The translations under genes and the position numbers were made by a program. Of a DNA stretch of 64,000 nt, positions 1-11,599 are shown piece by piece. Origin of the DNA: Micropterus salmoides (taxonomy: Eukaryota; Chordata; Actinopteri; Centrarchiformes; Centrarchidae); the NCBI RefSeq assembly GCF_014851395.1, contig NW_024041150.1, positions 4,702,891-4,766,890 on the forward strand, read 5' to 3'. Below the pieces are notes generated by a model. That model saw only the letters and a program-made list of their open reading frames with translations. It had not been told where the DNA came from and searched no databases. Numbering within the stretch: the stretch's first letter is position 1; each line of letters opens with the position of its first letter.

Positions 1-414
1 AGTAATAGTATTTAGTGTAATTAAACAGCATTATTTGGACCTGCAACTTATCTGATAGAGAAAGGAATTAGATGATATTACTTTATCGCACATTTACATG
101 AGAAGCTGAATAGCATTTTAAATCATAGCCTACAGAAAAACTCTGGCCTAGGTAAATTCCCCCCAAAAGCTTTGACATGTCTAAAAGCTAACATTGCAGT
201 AACATTTGTTCAATAGAGGAGAGATGAAAGTACTTTTTAACATCTTGGCTTCCTCACTGGTTGTTGACATAAGTGTAGTTCTAAAATAGAGGAGCCCCAC
301 CCCCCTCTTTCAATCCTAGTGACGTCCATGGGGAGAGAGAAAGGGGAGAAAACAGGAGGGAAAATGAGGGTTAATAGAAAGGATAGAGACAAGACAACTA
401 CTTTAATTTACTGA
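1..414. other. Non-coding flank, 3' UTR-like
   Basis: There is no gene here. The stretch near 320-400 (GGGGAGAGAGAAAGGGGAG and following) matches the sequence downstream of the stop codons of genes B and C (43200-43270 and 50650-50715). It therefore looks like the 3' UTR of a receptor copy whose coding exons lie left of the window. Confidence 0.55.
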
Positions 415-1765
415 TACTTCATCTAAAGCATCGACCTGCCTCTTAGACCCATCCCGACTAGCCTGCTTAAAGAAATTTTACCCTTAGTCAGCACTTCGTT
501 ACTAGATATGATCAATCTGTCTTTATCAACGGGCTATGTACCACAGTCCTTTAAAGTAGCTGTAATTAAACCTCTTCTGAAAACGTCGACCTTTGATCCA
601 GGGGTTTTAGCCAACTATAGACCTATATCTAACCTTCCATTTCTCTCTAAGGTCCTGGAGAAAGCAGTTGCTAAACAGCTGTGTGACTTTCTACAGAGCA
701 ATCGTTTATTTGAGGATTTTTAGTCAGGATTCCGAGTGCATCATAGCACAAAGACAGCACTGGTGAAAATTACTAATGACCTTCTGACTGCATCACACAA
801 AGGACTTGTCTCTGTACTTGCTACATTCAATATTATTGACCATCATATCCTATTACAGAGACTGGAACATTAAATTGGCATTAAAGGAACCGCTCTAAGC
901 TGGTTTAAGTCCTATTTATCAGATTGATCTCAGTTTGTACATGTTGATCAATCCTCTATACATGCAAAAGTTATTCATTGAGTTCCACAAGGATCTGTGC
1001 TTGGATCCATTCTATTTACCTTGTATATGCTTCCTTTAGGCAATATTATCAGGAAACACTCCATAAATGTTTATTGTTATGCAGATGATACTCAATTATA
1101 TCTTTTGATCAAGCCAGATGAAACTAATTAGCTAGTTAGCTAAACTCCAAATGTGCCTTCAGGATGTAAAAACCGGGATGCCCTGTAATGTTCTAATGAT
1201 AAACTCAGATAAAACTTAAGTTATTGTACTGGTACACCTGATTACTTTAGATAATCACAAACACTGATTATCTAAAGATATAGTTACTCTGGATGGCATC
1301 ATCCTGGCCTCCAGCACCACCGTGAGGAGTCTTGGAGTTATCTTTGATCAGGACATGTCCTTTAACACTTGCATAAAACAAAGTTTGAGGACTGCCTTAT
1401 TTCACTTACATAAATTTTGCATAAACATTCTGTTTCAAAATTATGTATAAAAACTAGTCCACCCATTTGTTACTGCTAGGTTGGATTACTGCAATTCTTT
1501 ATTAGCAGGCTGCTCTAATAAGTCCGTTAAGACTCTTCAACTGATCCGGAATGCAGCTTGTGTCTGAGAAGAACCAGGAAAATAGATTTAGCTTCTCTGC
1601 ACTGGCTTCCTGTAAAATCCAGAAAATAATTTAAAATCCTTCTGTTTAACTAGGCACCATGTCATATTAGAGAGCTCATTGTACCTTACTACCCCAGTCA
1701 GAGCACTGCACTCCCAGAATGCAGCGTTATCAAGCTTCAGCTATCAAGCTTTTACAGTTTATTAT
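415..1765 (+). mobile_element. Decayed L2/CR1-like LINE reverse transcriptase
   Basis: Conceptual translation gives recognisable non-LTR RT blocks. These are VIKPLLKTSTFDPGVLANYRPISN near 560-640, then FLSKVLEKAVAKQL, SGFRVHHSTKTAL, VPQGSVLGSILFTLYMLPLGN near 990-1040, and the catalytic-type YADDTQLYL near 1080-1110. They are interrupted by in-frame stops, for example at 721-723 and before SQFVHV. C-terminal fragments such as LDYCNSLLAG near 1480-1510 follow. It cannot encode a working protein. The only open piece is 508-723. An almost identical relic with the same stops is at 29486-30840. Confidence 0.85.
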
Positions 1766-2159
1766 TTCTCTGTGGATATTGTGTTTTGGTGAACTTTCTC
1801 TGGTGATGGCTTCAACACATGTAAATAAAATATGTTTTTATTAGTTTGTAGCTGTAAGTTTATGTCTGTCAATATTCTCCATTTATCACAGAAGCAAAGC
1901 AGATATTATTTTAGATTAACTGAGCTCATCTAGCCGCCTCGCTGTCTTCTTCCTAAATCTTTATTTTGACTGTTTGTATGTTTAACACAGGGGAGCATCT
2001 TAACACGTATTTAGAGTTTCTCATACACATTTTAATTTAGTTGTTCTATGTTTACCCATACGTAAAAGTGTGTGGAGTTATTTTCTTTTTTGTTATTTTT
2101 TTACAAATATGAAAAAAATTCCCTATTGTTTGATTATCTTTATTTAATCTAAGTTTAAT

Positions 2160-2420
2160 TCTGGTGTTTTAGTGGTAGGCATGCTGGTGTTTAGGATGTG
2201 ATTCAGAGCAGGTGTTTTGCAGCAGCTGTTGCTTGAGAATATGGATAAAATCTTTAACCACAGTTTATGTCAGTTTAAATTGTACATTTTCTAGAAATCC
2301 AATAAAAAATGTTTCTAGACAAAACTGTTTTTGTGTGTTTGTCTTTGACCAACTCAGTGATTTAAAAGCTGACAAATGAAGGTTTAAATCTCTATTGCCT
2401 ATATGAACATAAAGCTTGGC
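2160..2420 (+). promoter_or_regulatory. 3' UTR-like block with poly(A) signal
   Basis: AATAAA at 2301-2306 lies in a block that recurs downstream of other receptor copies (31225-31485, 43320-43580, and in part 62270-62330). It includes TGTACATTTTCTAGAAATCC just before the signal. I infer the end of the 3' UTR of a receptor gene whose exons are outside the window, with the LINE at 415-1765 inserted inside that UTR. Confidence 0.5.
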
Positions 2421-3507
2421 CCTGCTGTCAATTATAGATCAATAGATCAAATATAATTTATTTAATCAAACATGTTAATAGAAAATAAAAAAACATAATT
2501 CAGTATTCACCTCCAATTTCCTTCTCCTCAGCCAGAAATACCTGTTTGGTTGGTCCACTGATTCCTTCCAAACAAACATCTTATATTACATGCTGGATCT
2601 CTGTTCAGGCATTACTGTGAGAGGATTTCATCAACTCTGCACACCTTACTGAAAAGGTTTTTGGCTAACCTGATGGATAAAATCCATTTACACCGACATA
2701 CAGTCCGGAATGGAAGTCAGCTCATATGAAGACAGAACTGAAAAGCCTGTTGTAATGTGAGCTACAGGAAAGATTTCTAGCCTCCAGCTTTAAGGGTATG
2801 TAGCTTTCATATTTTGATTTGATGTGTAGGTCAACAGGCTAAAGAAGTCTTGTCTTTTAAACCAGAATTTGACATTTCACACTGAATAAAATGTTGGAGT
2901 ACCTAAGACTTGTATGTGTTCCAGTTAACATGAGTATGTAATTTAAAGTCACATTCACATGGGGTACGTTGAGCAAAGATTCCACTTTTTTTGTTCATTT
3001 ATTTGTTTAACAGTTTATTTTAGATGTAAAGTGATTATTTCCAGGGATGCACCACATCCTAAAATATATGAACATATTTTAGTTGGAGACCTTACTGTCA
3101 TGTCCTCACTTTAAAGACACCTCAAGTAAAAACTGGCTCAACTCACCCCGCTCTCCCCTACTCACGCTTAGTAATTCATCAACTCAGATATAGTATGAAT
3201 TAAAGCACGATACAGTAGCTTCAGAAATATTAATGCTAAATTCTAAAACTGCAGATACAGCATTGATACCTAAGCTTGAATGATTTAACGATATTTTAGG
3301 CTGTTTAATCAAAAACGGATGTGTTTACAAATACAGCTTGGATAAATCAGGTTCTTACAAGTAAGTAAAGGACACATTCCATAGTACACGTAGATGCAAG
3401 CACACAAAGTACATGCACGACGTGCACACGTGACGTCCGTGAGGTGTATGCATTGGGTGTCCAATTGTGTGTGTCAGGATGACACATCTGACCATTTGAC
3501 CAGATTG
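2421..3507. other. Non-coding intergenic DNA
   Basis: Only short out-of-frame ORFs occur. The stretch 2500-2780 recurs near 44090-44380 downstream of gene B, so it belongs to the tandem unit rather than being random spacer. I see no gene. Confidence 0.5.
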
Positions 3508-3534
3508 GTGTGTGTGTGTGTGTGTGTGTGTGTG
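3508..3534. repeat. (TG)n microsatellite
   Basis: An uninterrupted TG dinucleotide run. The His-Thr repeat peptides read on the minus strand are artefacts of it. Confidence 0.95.
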
Positions 3535-3749
3535 CGGCACGCATGTGTGCAGTGGGTAAAATGCATGCTGTGAAGAAAACACCATAGTGTGAAAGGGGAG
3601 AGTTTGACCCCTGCAATCAGACCAAATGCAAAGTGCGGTACAGGACCTGGTGGCGCCAAGGCAGAAAGTTGCATGGCGCTGTATCTAGATAGCCCTCAGT
3701 ACTGAGATTTTCACCACGGCTTCAGAGCATTGTTTGAAGAGGACTAGGA

Positions 3750-4130
3750 AGAGCAGAGTGACTGAGTCACTGCTGACAGACCGCTGTTGGCTGACGGGGA
3801 GCTGTGGGGGAAAGAGCACCTGAGCATATGGACAAATAATCACCTGTAGTCGAAGTGGATTCTGCTGCACAACTGCAGCATTTACCGCGCGGGGGGACTC
3901 AGAGTTGACAGATTTTATGTTTTTCAGCAGGGGGCCACTGTGTTTCCGGTTTCCACGGTTTTTGTTAGCGTCAGACAAAACTGGACATTGCTTGGTGGAA
4001 AGTCAGCGAGGAAGTTGAACTACCTAGTAAGTTCAGAAATTATGTGACTTGATTCCAGATAGCATAACACAGACCTCATCAATCCGAACTCCATTCAGAA
4101 AAAAAACTTTTTTTCCTGCCAGCCTGTTGT
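3750..4130 (+). repeat. Interspersed repeat R1
   Basis: This is similar, in the same orientation, to 22780-23285. Shared blocks include ACAAATAA-CACCTGTAGTCG, TCTGCTGCACAACTGCAGC, and the CCGGTTCCACGG...TTGTTAGCGTC stretch, followed by GGAAGTTGAACTACCT. A copy in the duplicated block is at about 32850-33215. Family unknown to me. Confidence 0.6.
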
Positions 4131-4134
4131 CACT

Positions 4135-4640
4135 CCTAACTCGTCACATATGGACACGTGGTCAAGAGCCATAGTTGTCGTTTGTAACGCACTTGGGATA
4201 GCGTCATAGTGCAACACATTGGGGGAAGCCCTGTAGCATCAGTTTTTGATGGAATGATATTTAACAGAAAAGACTGAGTAAGGAGGTGGTTGGGGTGGAT
4301 GGAGGGCCAGAACCCCGACTTTGAACCAGGAGACTGGGCTTGGTGTGTCCAAGTCAACATCAACTATTTTTATTTAGGCAAGTTATGTAAATTGATGTAA
4401 GTGATGTTAGCTGACGTACGTAGTTATTTTAACCCAAACCATGATGTTTTCCTAACTTTAACCAAGTAATTTTTGTGCGTAAACCTAACCAAATTGCAAC
4501 GTTTCACAACTTTGATAACGTGCCATTTCAAAATGGCGATGTTTCGAAATGCTAGTGTTTTTATTTTGAAAGTCTAACCGGACGTTGCATATTTATTGTT
4601 GCTAACTTCACCGGAACACTTTGTGTTGAAAAGTGGTGGG
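4135..4640 (+). repeat. Interspersed repeat R2
   Basis: It occurs inverted at 17615-18070 and in the duplicate at about 33225-33645. Diagnostic stretches are GACTTTGAACCAGGAGACTG, GACGTACGTAGTTATTTTAA and the CCTAACTTTAACCAAGTAAT block. No coding capacity is apparent. The left copy keeps about 80 bp near 4530-4610 that the right copy lacks. Confidence 0.7.
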
Positions 4641-6018
4641 GACATAGGGGCTCAGATCAGTGGTGTGAAGAGACACTTAGCTCGCGAGACATTACGATGC
4701 GCGATATTAGGTTCACAAGAATGAGACAACAATATCCTTAAACAGTGTTTTAAAGATATCCTCAATGCCGAGCTATATGAGTGGGCGGTCTCGGGGGACC
4801 TCCCCCAGGAAATTTTGATCATTAAACCCTTCATTTCCTGCATTCTGGAGAAAGTCTTTGGATCATTTTATAATCAGTAGCTTCTTTTTTCAGCTTAAGT
4901 TACTTTTTTTTGGACAATGCACATTTGTTTCTTCTATGTTTATTTGCATTGCATGTTTTCTTAACGTGCAAATAAACCTTTTATTTAAGGCATTTTCATT
5001 TGTTACTAACTGCAAACTATATTTCAGAATGTTTAAGAAATTATGCTTTAAAAAAGTGATGAGTACGAGCGAAAAAGGAGAAAAAACTGCTTAAGGAACA
5101 GTTTTGCTATTGTAATAATAGGACAACCTCTTTCTTTAATACTCAGTCACCTGCCTGACATATCCATGACACCTGAGACATAGCAGACTCTCCCCACTCA
5201 AACAATGGTGTGCGCACACACACACACACAAATATGAGAGCTCCACATGATGCAACAATCAAATAAATATTTTAATACTTAAGGAATGCACTGTACTCAT
5301 TATCTGAATCGCTTAACAGAGAGACGTGTTTTTTCATGGGAATAATGGCAGTTTCTTGCTTCTGTGTAATAAGGGTGAATGTCCAACACCAACCATGTGT
5401 TTTTAAAAACATTAGATATAGACACCTCTCTCTCATATCCGTGTTACATCTCCAAATCAATTTGACCCCCCCCCTGCTTTAAACAGGCTCTTGTCACATT
5501 AAGGAAGGACAGGACACTATCCTGCAGATATTAACTCTCTATTTTAGACACCAGACTTGCATGTTATTGCATGTGCATGTTAATCTGAACCTTTACGTAA
5601 TTCTGACTTCTTGCATTAGAAATCAAAGACTTTAGCATTTTTTTGTGTTTGACAAAAAAATTAATCAGGCATACTGGAAAACATGCTGCAGTCGCTGTTT
5701 GAAATGAAAGACTTAAACCACCATCTTTAGAAGTTCATTAAATTAAGCCAAGATCATCTTACAGTTTTAACAAGGTTTAAGGCGTGGAACAGCATTCACA
5801 CTCCGACATGTACGAAAAGAAGAAACACAAAAGAACCATACACTCTACATCTACACCCTTTATGTTTTTGTCCTGACTACTTTCCAGCTTTAGACCAACT
5901 GTAATTTTTTCATTGCCGGTAGTAAAATAAGTTCTTTTCAATTTACCCCCCCCTCCAATACACACACACACTGACATACACACTCATCAGTTGGGCCAAA
6001 TGGTCAGTATGTGCCAGG

Positions 6019-6020
<2 letters not shown>
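4641..6020. other. Non-coding, with a left-copy-only segment
   Basis: About 4690-4940 is present here but missing from the right-hand duplicate, whose sequence jumps from TTAGCTCG to TGCATGTTTTC near 33710. The rest is AT-rich with short CA runs near 5213-5230. I see no gene. Confidence 0.5.

Positions 6021-6089
<69 letters not shown>
6021..6089. repeat. (AC)n microsatellite
   Basis: About 34 uninterrupted AC units, compared with about 21 at the equivalent site 34812-34853. This is a useful length marker to tell the two copies of the block apart. Confidence 0.95.
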
Positions 6090-6092
<3 letters not shown>

Positions 6093-6229
6093 GTTAGAGC
6101 TTCAAGCGCGTGCATGTTCGTGACCCATTTATCTACTGCTGTGGTTCAAATTTCTGAGAAAATAACAATTTGACCTGGTAGATTCAGGACAAGTTAGAAC
6201 AGAACAATACGATAACTTGAGATAATATT

Positions 6230-7400
6230 TCAGCTCTGGCAGACACGTGTGTAAGTGTGTCTGTCTTTAATCTGCATTCAAATAAGTTATGGTTAGTTAT
6301 AGTCTGCTCGCACTTTTAGTCATACATTTTGATGTCCTGTTTATGGAGACATTTGAGATATTTATCATTGATGGATGTTTAAAATGTGGTACATGAAACA
6401 CAGCTAGTATGTCTGTCGAGTTCTTCTGGGAAGCTCGCCCTGTCTTCGACCCAGCAGTGGGAAGTAACATTATGGCCAAGATTTGGGATTTGTGGCACTC
6501 CCTTTTCTTAGAAGAGCAGGTGTAGACTATCATCAACCTACTGCATGTTATCACCTTTTGAGGTGGCTGTTTAGATGCGGAGGACAAAATATCGCGAACC
6601 GGAGTAGGGAACTTTAGGTGGGTTTTGCAGCTTTTAAAGGTAAATTTTGGTATGTTTATGTTACTTTTCTCTCTTATGTAGAGTGAATTAAACAGATAAA
6701 TGGACATGGTATACAGAATACTGAAGTTAAACCAATTACTTTTTGTTTAATTTTTTTCTCTTCCTATAAAACACTAAAATGATGAAAGCATGCAATAAAG
6801 AAGTATTTCAAATAAATTAAATGAGGTAAAGAAAGAATGATGAAAATGAGATTTCAGACATTAAAGTAATGGAGTCCAGATATGTTGTACTATTGATGAC
6901 CCAACATTAATCCACTGAGAGATTTTTAATAGTGTTTTTTTTTTTTCAGAAAATGATAACAACCAAGACATGCCAAACAGTACTTGTTGATCAAATGTGT
7001 CTGGAGGACAGAGTTATGTGACACAAGACAGGTTCCAGTCAGTTAATGATTCAGTTAAATAAGCAATCAGTTCTAAACATAATAACTTGTATGTAGTTAA
7101 TTCAGGTTTTGGGGCCATTTGGGCCATTTTCGCCTTTATTGCAGGAAACAGTAGAGACAGACGTGGACAGAGGGAGACAGGGATGATGCAATAAAATAAT
7201 GTCAGAATAAACACCAACAAGGAAAAGTGCACGTTCTGTCCCCTTAAGATAAAATCTGCAGATGGTTCATCAGGTAGATTAATCAGTCATGTAAACCTCC
7301 TCATGCAAACTCAGAGGGCAGAGGGGCATCGAGTACAGCGGACAGGCAAGATGTCCTAAACCAATGTGCATTAACATTATTCATTAAATTACTGAAACAT
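6230..7400 (+). repeat. Receptor-unit upstream block (left copy)
   Basis: This belongs to a segment that recurs 5' of receptor exon 1 at 35010-36160, 46790-47750 and 53115-54200, and in part at 20700-21350 and 23800-23940. Shared stretches include GAAGAGCAGGTGTAGACTAT near 6510, GATGCGGAGGACAAAATATC near 6573, and the GATAAAATCTGCAGATGGTTC block near 7247. Non-coding. Confidence 0.7.
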
Positions 7401-7599
7401 CTGGCGATGTTCTGGCTGCAGTAATGACCTCATGCTGTATCAGCAAGTACAGATATTTGTTCACTAGAACTTGTTATTATTTTGTTATTTTCTTATCTGC
7501 AAAAGTTAAATGTAACAAATGTTGAGGAATGATGATAAAAAGTGAAAGACAGCATTTGGATTTGATATGATTGTGGGTAAACTACAGGTACACTGTGTT

Positions 7600-7714
7600 T
7601 GTGTGAACTTCACCTCACAGCTTTAGTGATGTCACTGAACAATGTTAGGTAGATTTAAAAACCTGCTCCCTTTTAATAACTTGAGCTTTCAAACAACAGG
7701 TTTCACTCTGAAGA
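7600..7714 (+). promoter_or_regulatory. Putative receptor promoter (left copy)
   Basis: A CRE-like TGATGTCA lies at 7628-7635 and a TATA-like TTTAAAAACC at about 7656-7665, followed by the exon-1 ATG at 7715. The arrangement recurs 5' of genes B, C and D but is missing from gene A. Function is inferred from position and conservation only. Confidence 0.4.
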
Positions 7715-7897
7715 ATGGAAGATTACTACAGTAAAGCACGAACATGACCAAAGCTCTGATTACAGCAACTTCACCTCCAACTACCAGAATTACAGCAACA
7801 TCACCAACTATGATAAGTCGAAGATGTGGTGACATTCATAATCAGTGCTATCGGCCTTCCTTTGACCCTCGTGGCCATCTATGCCCTTTATTCTATG
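7715..7897 (+). pseudogene. Orphan, frameshifted receptor exon 1
   Basis: This is the counterpart of gene B exon 1 at 36479-36667. It has ATG at 7715-7717 and the same TM1-end context before a GTATGT donor at 7898. Against the right copy it lacks one A near 7735, one A near 7742 and four bases near 7809-7816. The first deletion alone brings in-frame TGA within a dozen codons. The net loss is six bases, so TM1 would again be in frame. No exon 2 or 3 follows before the N gap, and the next receptor sequence is gene A's own exon 1. It is either a genuine dead fragment or a poorly polished or allelic copy. The clustering of single-base losses in short A runs favours the second. Confidence 0.75.
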
Positions 7898-8264
7898 GTA
7901 TGTACATTCTGACTGAGAGTTATTTATTTATGTCTGTACATGCACTGTCTGGGCTCTAAATGTGTTTGTCCTACAGCCTGTCTGTCTGGAAAGTATCTGA
8001 TCTGGTTTGGGGGCTAGGTGTCAGGGGCTGGGACAAAGGCTTGCAATGATCTATAAACTTACAGGAATAATATACTCCATAATTAAAATGTACATGAAGC
8101 TGTACATGAACTCAAGACTAACATCAAACAGTCGTCACGTTTGTCAGAGCAGTTTGTACAGCATTATATGGGCTTATTATTTCATTAATTATGAAATTTT
8201 GTAGATATTCATTTGTATTTTGGTTTTTACAACTATTTGGAATGCCATCAAAAATTGTCAGTGT

Positions 8265-10290
8265 TGACCAAGTGAGACGCAGATTTTGGACCCAACGCAA
8301 GACACAGAAGTGCAGATTCAGTTTGTGAAGTTTTAATAAACAAAAGCGGGATTCTTTTACTTACATGTAGCAAAGTCCAAAACAAAGGTTTAACTCCACG
8401 AATGAAAGGTGAATCAGAAACAGATTAATCTCAAATTTAAAAAAATTCAGAACACAGACAGAACACTCGACAAACAACTATAACTGGACAAAGACTGAAA
8501 AGATCTGACAGTCATTTCTACAAGATCAGACGAGCATCAGACAGCAGGGAGAGCAACCAGGTGCAACACATGACACTCGGGCAGGCAGGGTAATTCACAG
8601 GTGACACACATCAGGGGAATCAGGCAGACAGGACACAGAGCTGAAACAAACACCAGAAAAGTTCAAAATCAGATGGAACTGGACAAGTACGCAGAAACAA
8701 AACCAGATCCGTACAGAAACAAAACACTGACACTTGAACCCACAAATCATAACAAAAAACCACAACCACCCTCCTCATCAAGGAACATCTTCTGATGTTC
8801 CTAACCATAGCCAAGCCCAAAACACAAAACAAGCAGATCAGAATAGTCCAAAATGAAGAGGTATCTGGAGGAGGGCCAGAGGTCAGGGCAAGTGTTGACA
8901 GGTGACAGGACAGGAGGACTGGAGGTCAACAGCAGGGTCTCTGGGCTGCAGATAGCGTCATCAAGGAACACAATAGGAGAACCGATGGAGCCAAGGAAAC
9001 ATAAGCACTGAAGCAACTCTGCCAGCTGCATCTCTGTAGTGAGGATTCTGACTGCTGCCCCTAGGTCAGGGGATGTTTACTGCACAGGAATCATCAGAAG
9101 CACAGCAAGAGCATGTAGAATCTGTAAAACAGCAGGGAGAGGTGACAGGAGTCGGACAGGCCGCCAACTGAGCACAGGATCCAGGTGTCGATCTGACCAC
9201 TGTCAGGAATCCAGGAGTAGGTTTCGGTTGAACTACTGATGGGGAACCAGGAGCAGGTGTAGGTAGGGCCACCAATGGGGAACCAGGAGCAGGTGTTGGT
9301 CAGGCCACTGATGGGGGAACCAGGAAGAGGCGTCAGTTGGGCCAGTGATGAGGAACAAGGAGCAGGTCGTGCCACTGACAGGGAAAGAGGTGTGGGTCAA
9401 ATCACTGTTGGGGAATCAGAAGCAGGAGTTGGTCCAACCACTGACTCAGAAGCGCTGGGCAGTGTTGAGGGCAGGAGCTGGGCAGCAAAGACTGGAGCAG
9501 GGCATCGGAGAGGCACAGGGGCAGAGGCGGTGTCACGTCGCCCTCATGCGATCTCTGATTCCATAGCACAGTTAGCATGGTAGGAGAGCAGAGGAGTCAT
9601 CTCCCAGAGTCTTTAATCTGTGGTGAACTCTCCCAGGTGAGGTAGGCAGAGGGGCAGCCAGGCAAGCAGGCAGGAATGGCAGGTGGCCAGCCGCTGGGGC
9701 ACTAGTTGAACAGGACACAGGCAGGGGGTTGGCTGCTGAGGTGCTTTTAAAAAAAAAAAGTTTACCTTTTTTAACCAGGTGAGTCTCACTGAGATTAAAA
9801 TGTCTTTGCAAGAGAGACCTGGCCAAGACACAGCATAAAATTTCACTAGAGTGAAAGGAAAAATGGTTCTAGGATATGGGGAAGCAAATGGACACAGATT
9901 ATCAATCTGATGTATATCTTTATATCTATATCTTTCACTTCTGGCGGCTCTCGGCCTGTTGCACGTTTGCGTGTTTTTTTTTTTTCTAGTGTTTTTGTCG
10001 CATTTTGTTATATTTTGTGGATTTACCATTTTCTCTTGTTCTCTTCCTGGCACTTGGCACTTTTCTTGTGCCAGGTCACTACGCCAACGGGTTTGGAGGT
10101 ATTGTTTACCTTTGCGATCAGCTGATGCGCTCTCCAGGCCCACACTACTGCCTGGAGCGAGAACCCGGATCTGCAACGAACTGAAAAGGAGATGAAGGGG
10201 ATGCAGGGCCGGCACTTTGCGGAGAACAAAGAGGAGAAAATACAAACCTTTTTCCCCTCAGTGGTAATGGGGAATGTGATGTCACTGTGA
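8265..10290. repeat. Interspersed repeat block in receptor intron 1 position
   Basis: Non-coding sequence shared with 37035-39065. It contains AAACCACAACCACCCTCC-type purine/pyrimidine-biased DNA and a minisatellite, plus a segment near 9760-9840 (TTAACCAGGTGAGTCTCACT, GCAAGAGAGACCTGGCCAAG) of a kind often repeated in fish genomes. Apparent ORFs occur on both strands and no frame shows a recognisable domain. Confidence 0.55.
9233..9450. repeat. 36-bp minisatellite
   Basis: About six imperfect units of a 36-bp motif built from ACTGATGGGGAACCAGGAGC followed by AGGTGTTGGTCAGGCC. Because 36 is divisible by 3, long ORFs with a 12-residue period appear on both strands. The equivalent array in the other block copy is at about 38015-38230. 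Confidence 0.8.
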
Positions 10291-10309
10291 CTGCCGGACT
10301 ATATCTCAA

Positions 10310-10935
10310 CATCTTCCCCCACGCAGAAAGCTGGAGAAACTGCGCCAGAACAAAGCTGCAGGTCCGGATGGTCCCCCAGAGTCCTAAAGGCCTGTGCAGA
10401 CCAGCTATGTGGGATTTTACAACACCTCTTCAACTTCAGCCTGAGCCTGGAGAAGGTCCAATGGCTGTGGAAAACATCGTGCCTTGTTCCAATGCCAAAT
10501 AAGTCTCCATCTGCCCTCAATGACTATAGACCGGTTGCCTTAACATCTCACATCATGAAGGTTCTGGAGAGACTGGTTCTGGCCCATCTTAGACCTCAGG
10601 TGACCAACTTCATTGACCCAATGCAGTTTGCGTAGCGCCCTGAGGTTGGTGTGGAGGATTCTATCATCTACCTGCTTCAGCTCACTCACTCACACCTGGA
10701 TAAAGCTGGAGGCATTGTGAGGATCATGTTCTTTGATTTCTCTAGTGCTTTTAACACGATCCAGCCTTTCCTGCTGCAGGAGAAGCTCCAGAAGATGCAG
10801 GAGGACACCTCCACAACTTCATGGACTTCCTTCAGTTTGTGCAACTCAGGGGTGGTGTGTCTGAACAGGTGGTCAGCAGCATAGGAGCACCACAGAGGAC
10901 TGTACTCTCACCATTTCTCACCAGTATGTTCTTTG
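10310..10935 (+). mobile_element. Decayed Jockey/CR1-like LINE RT fragment
   Basis: RT blocks are visible: LRQNKAAGPDG near 10335, DYRPVALTSHIMKVLERLVL near 10525, EVGVEDSIIYLLQLTHSHLD near 10640-10700, IMFFDFSSAFNTIQPFLLQ near 10725-10780, and GAPQRTVLSPF near 10885. The catalytic box IMFFDFSSAFNTI is readable, but there are frame changes and a TAG in QFA*RPEVG near 10634, so it is dead. The family differs from the relic at 415-1765. The duplicate is at 39105-39720. Confidence 0.85.
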
Positions 10936-11599
10936 TGGTTGTCCTTATTGTGTTTGTTGTGTCCTTAAACAAGGGGAATAGTAACAGGAGGAGGATGAAG
11001 AAACACACGCAGTTTTCGCCTTCAGTAGTTTGTATTGAATTAAACCACATTAAATTGTAGCTATTAGTTCTGCTGTTTTTAATTTATTGTAATAAATATG
11101 CTTATTTGTGGTAGTCTTAGTGTCTGTCTCTGTATTTGTCATGACCTAAGAGCAGGGTTATGACACTAAATATTGTGCCTAAATCTGTGAGTACATGATT
11201 TATTGTGTATAAGGTTACCAATATGCACCAACTGTTATTACAATAAACATCTCTCACACACAAATCTATGTTTTATCTGATTGCCAAGATTTTATTTAGA
11301 AGATTAGGACCGGAAGTGGTGGTTTTTATTCCCGCTTTGACACGTTCACATAGACAGGACAGTGGAAAATGGCGCATGTGTGACACATCTAAAGATGGGT
11401 CAACGACACGGTGTGGACAGTAGTAATGTCAGGCGTAGGTATTTTGAGGAGGCTTCTAGCTCCAGGTTGCTACTCTGAATCTAGTACTTCCTATTACACT
11501 ACAACTTCCAGGCGCTCTGAAATAATTTTACAAGCACGCACTCAGAAACCTATGGAAGCCCTAAATGGCCATACATTCAAATATTTTTCTTACTCCGTT
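10936..11599. other. Non-coding DNA
   Basis: AT-rich DNA with TTATTGTAATAAATATGC near 11080, then a GC-richer stretch near 11310-11500. The ORF at 11411-11608 shows no known motif and is present in both block copies simply because the block is duplicated. Confidence 0.4.

Noticed and set aside
3347..3674. Minus-strand ORFs with HTHTHTHT repeats, and similar ones at 5991-6173 and 32436-32956
   Set aside because: Produced by the TG/AC microsatellites read in frame.
7744..7959. A 71-codon ORF over the orphan exon 1
   Set aside because: It is the wrong reading frame of receptor exon 1, caused by the deletions there.
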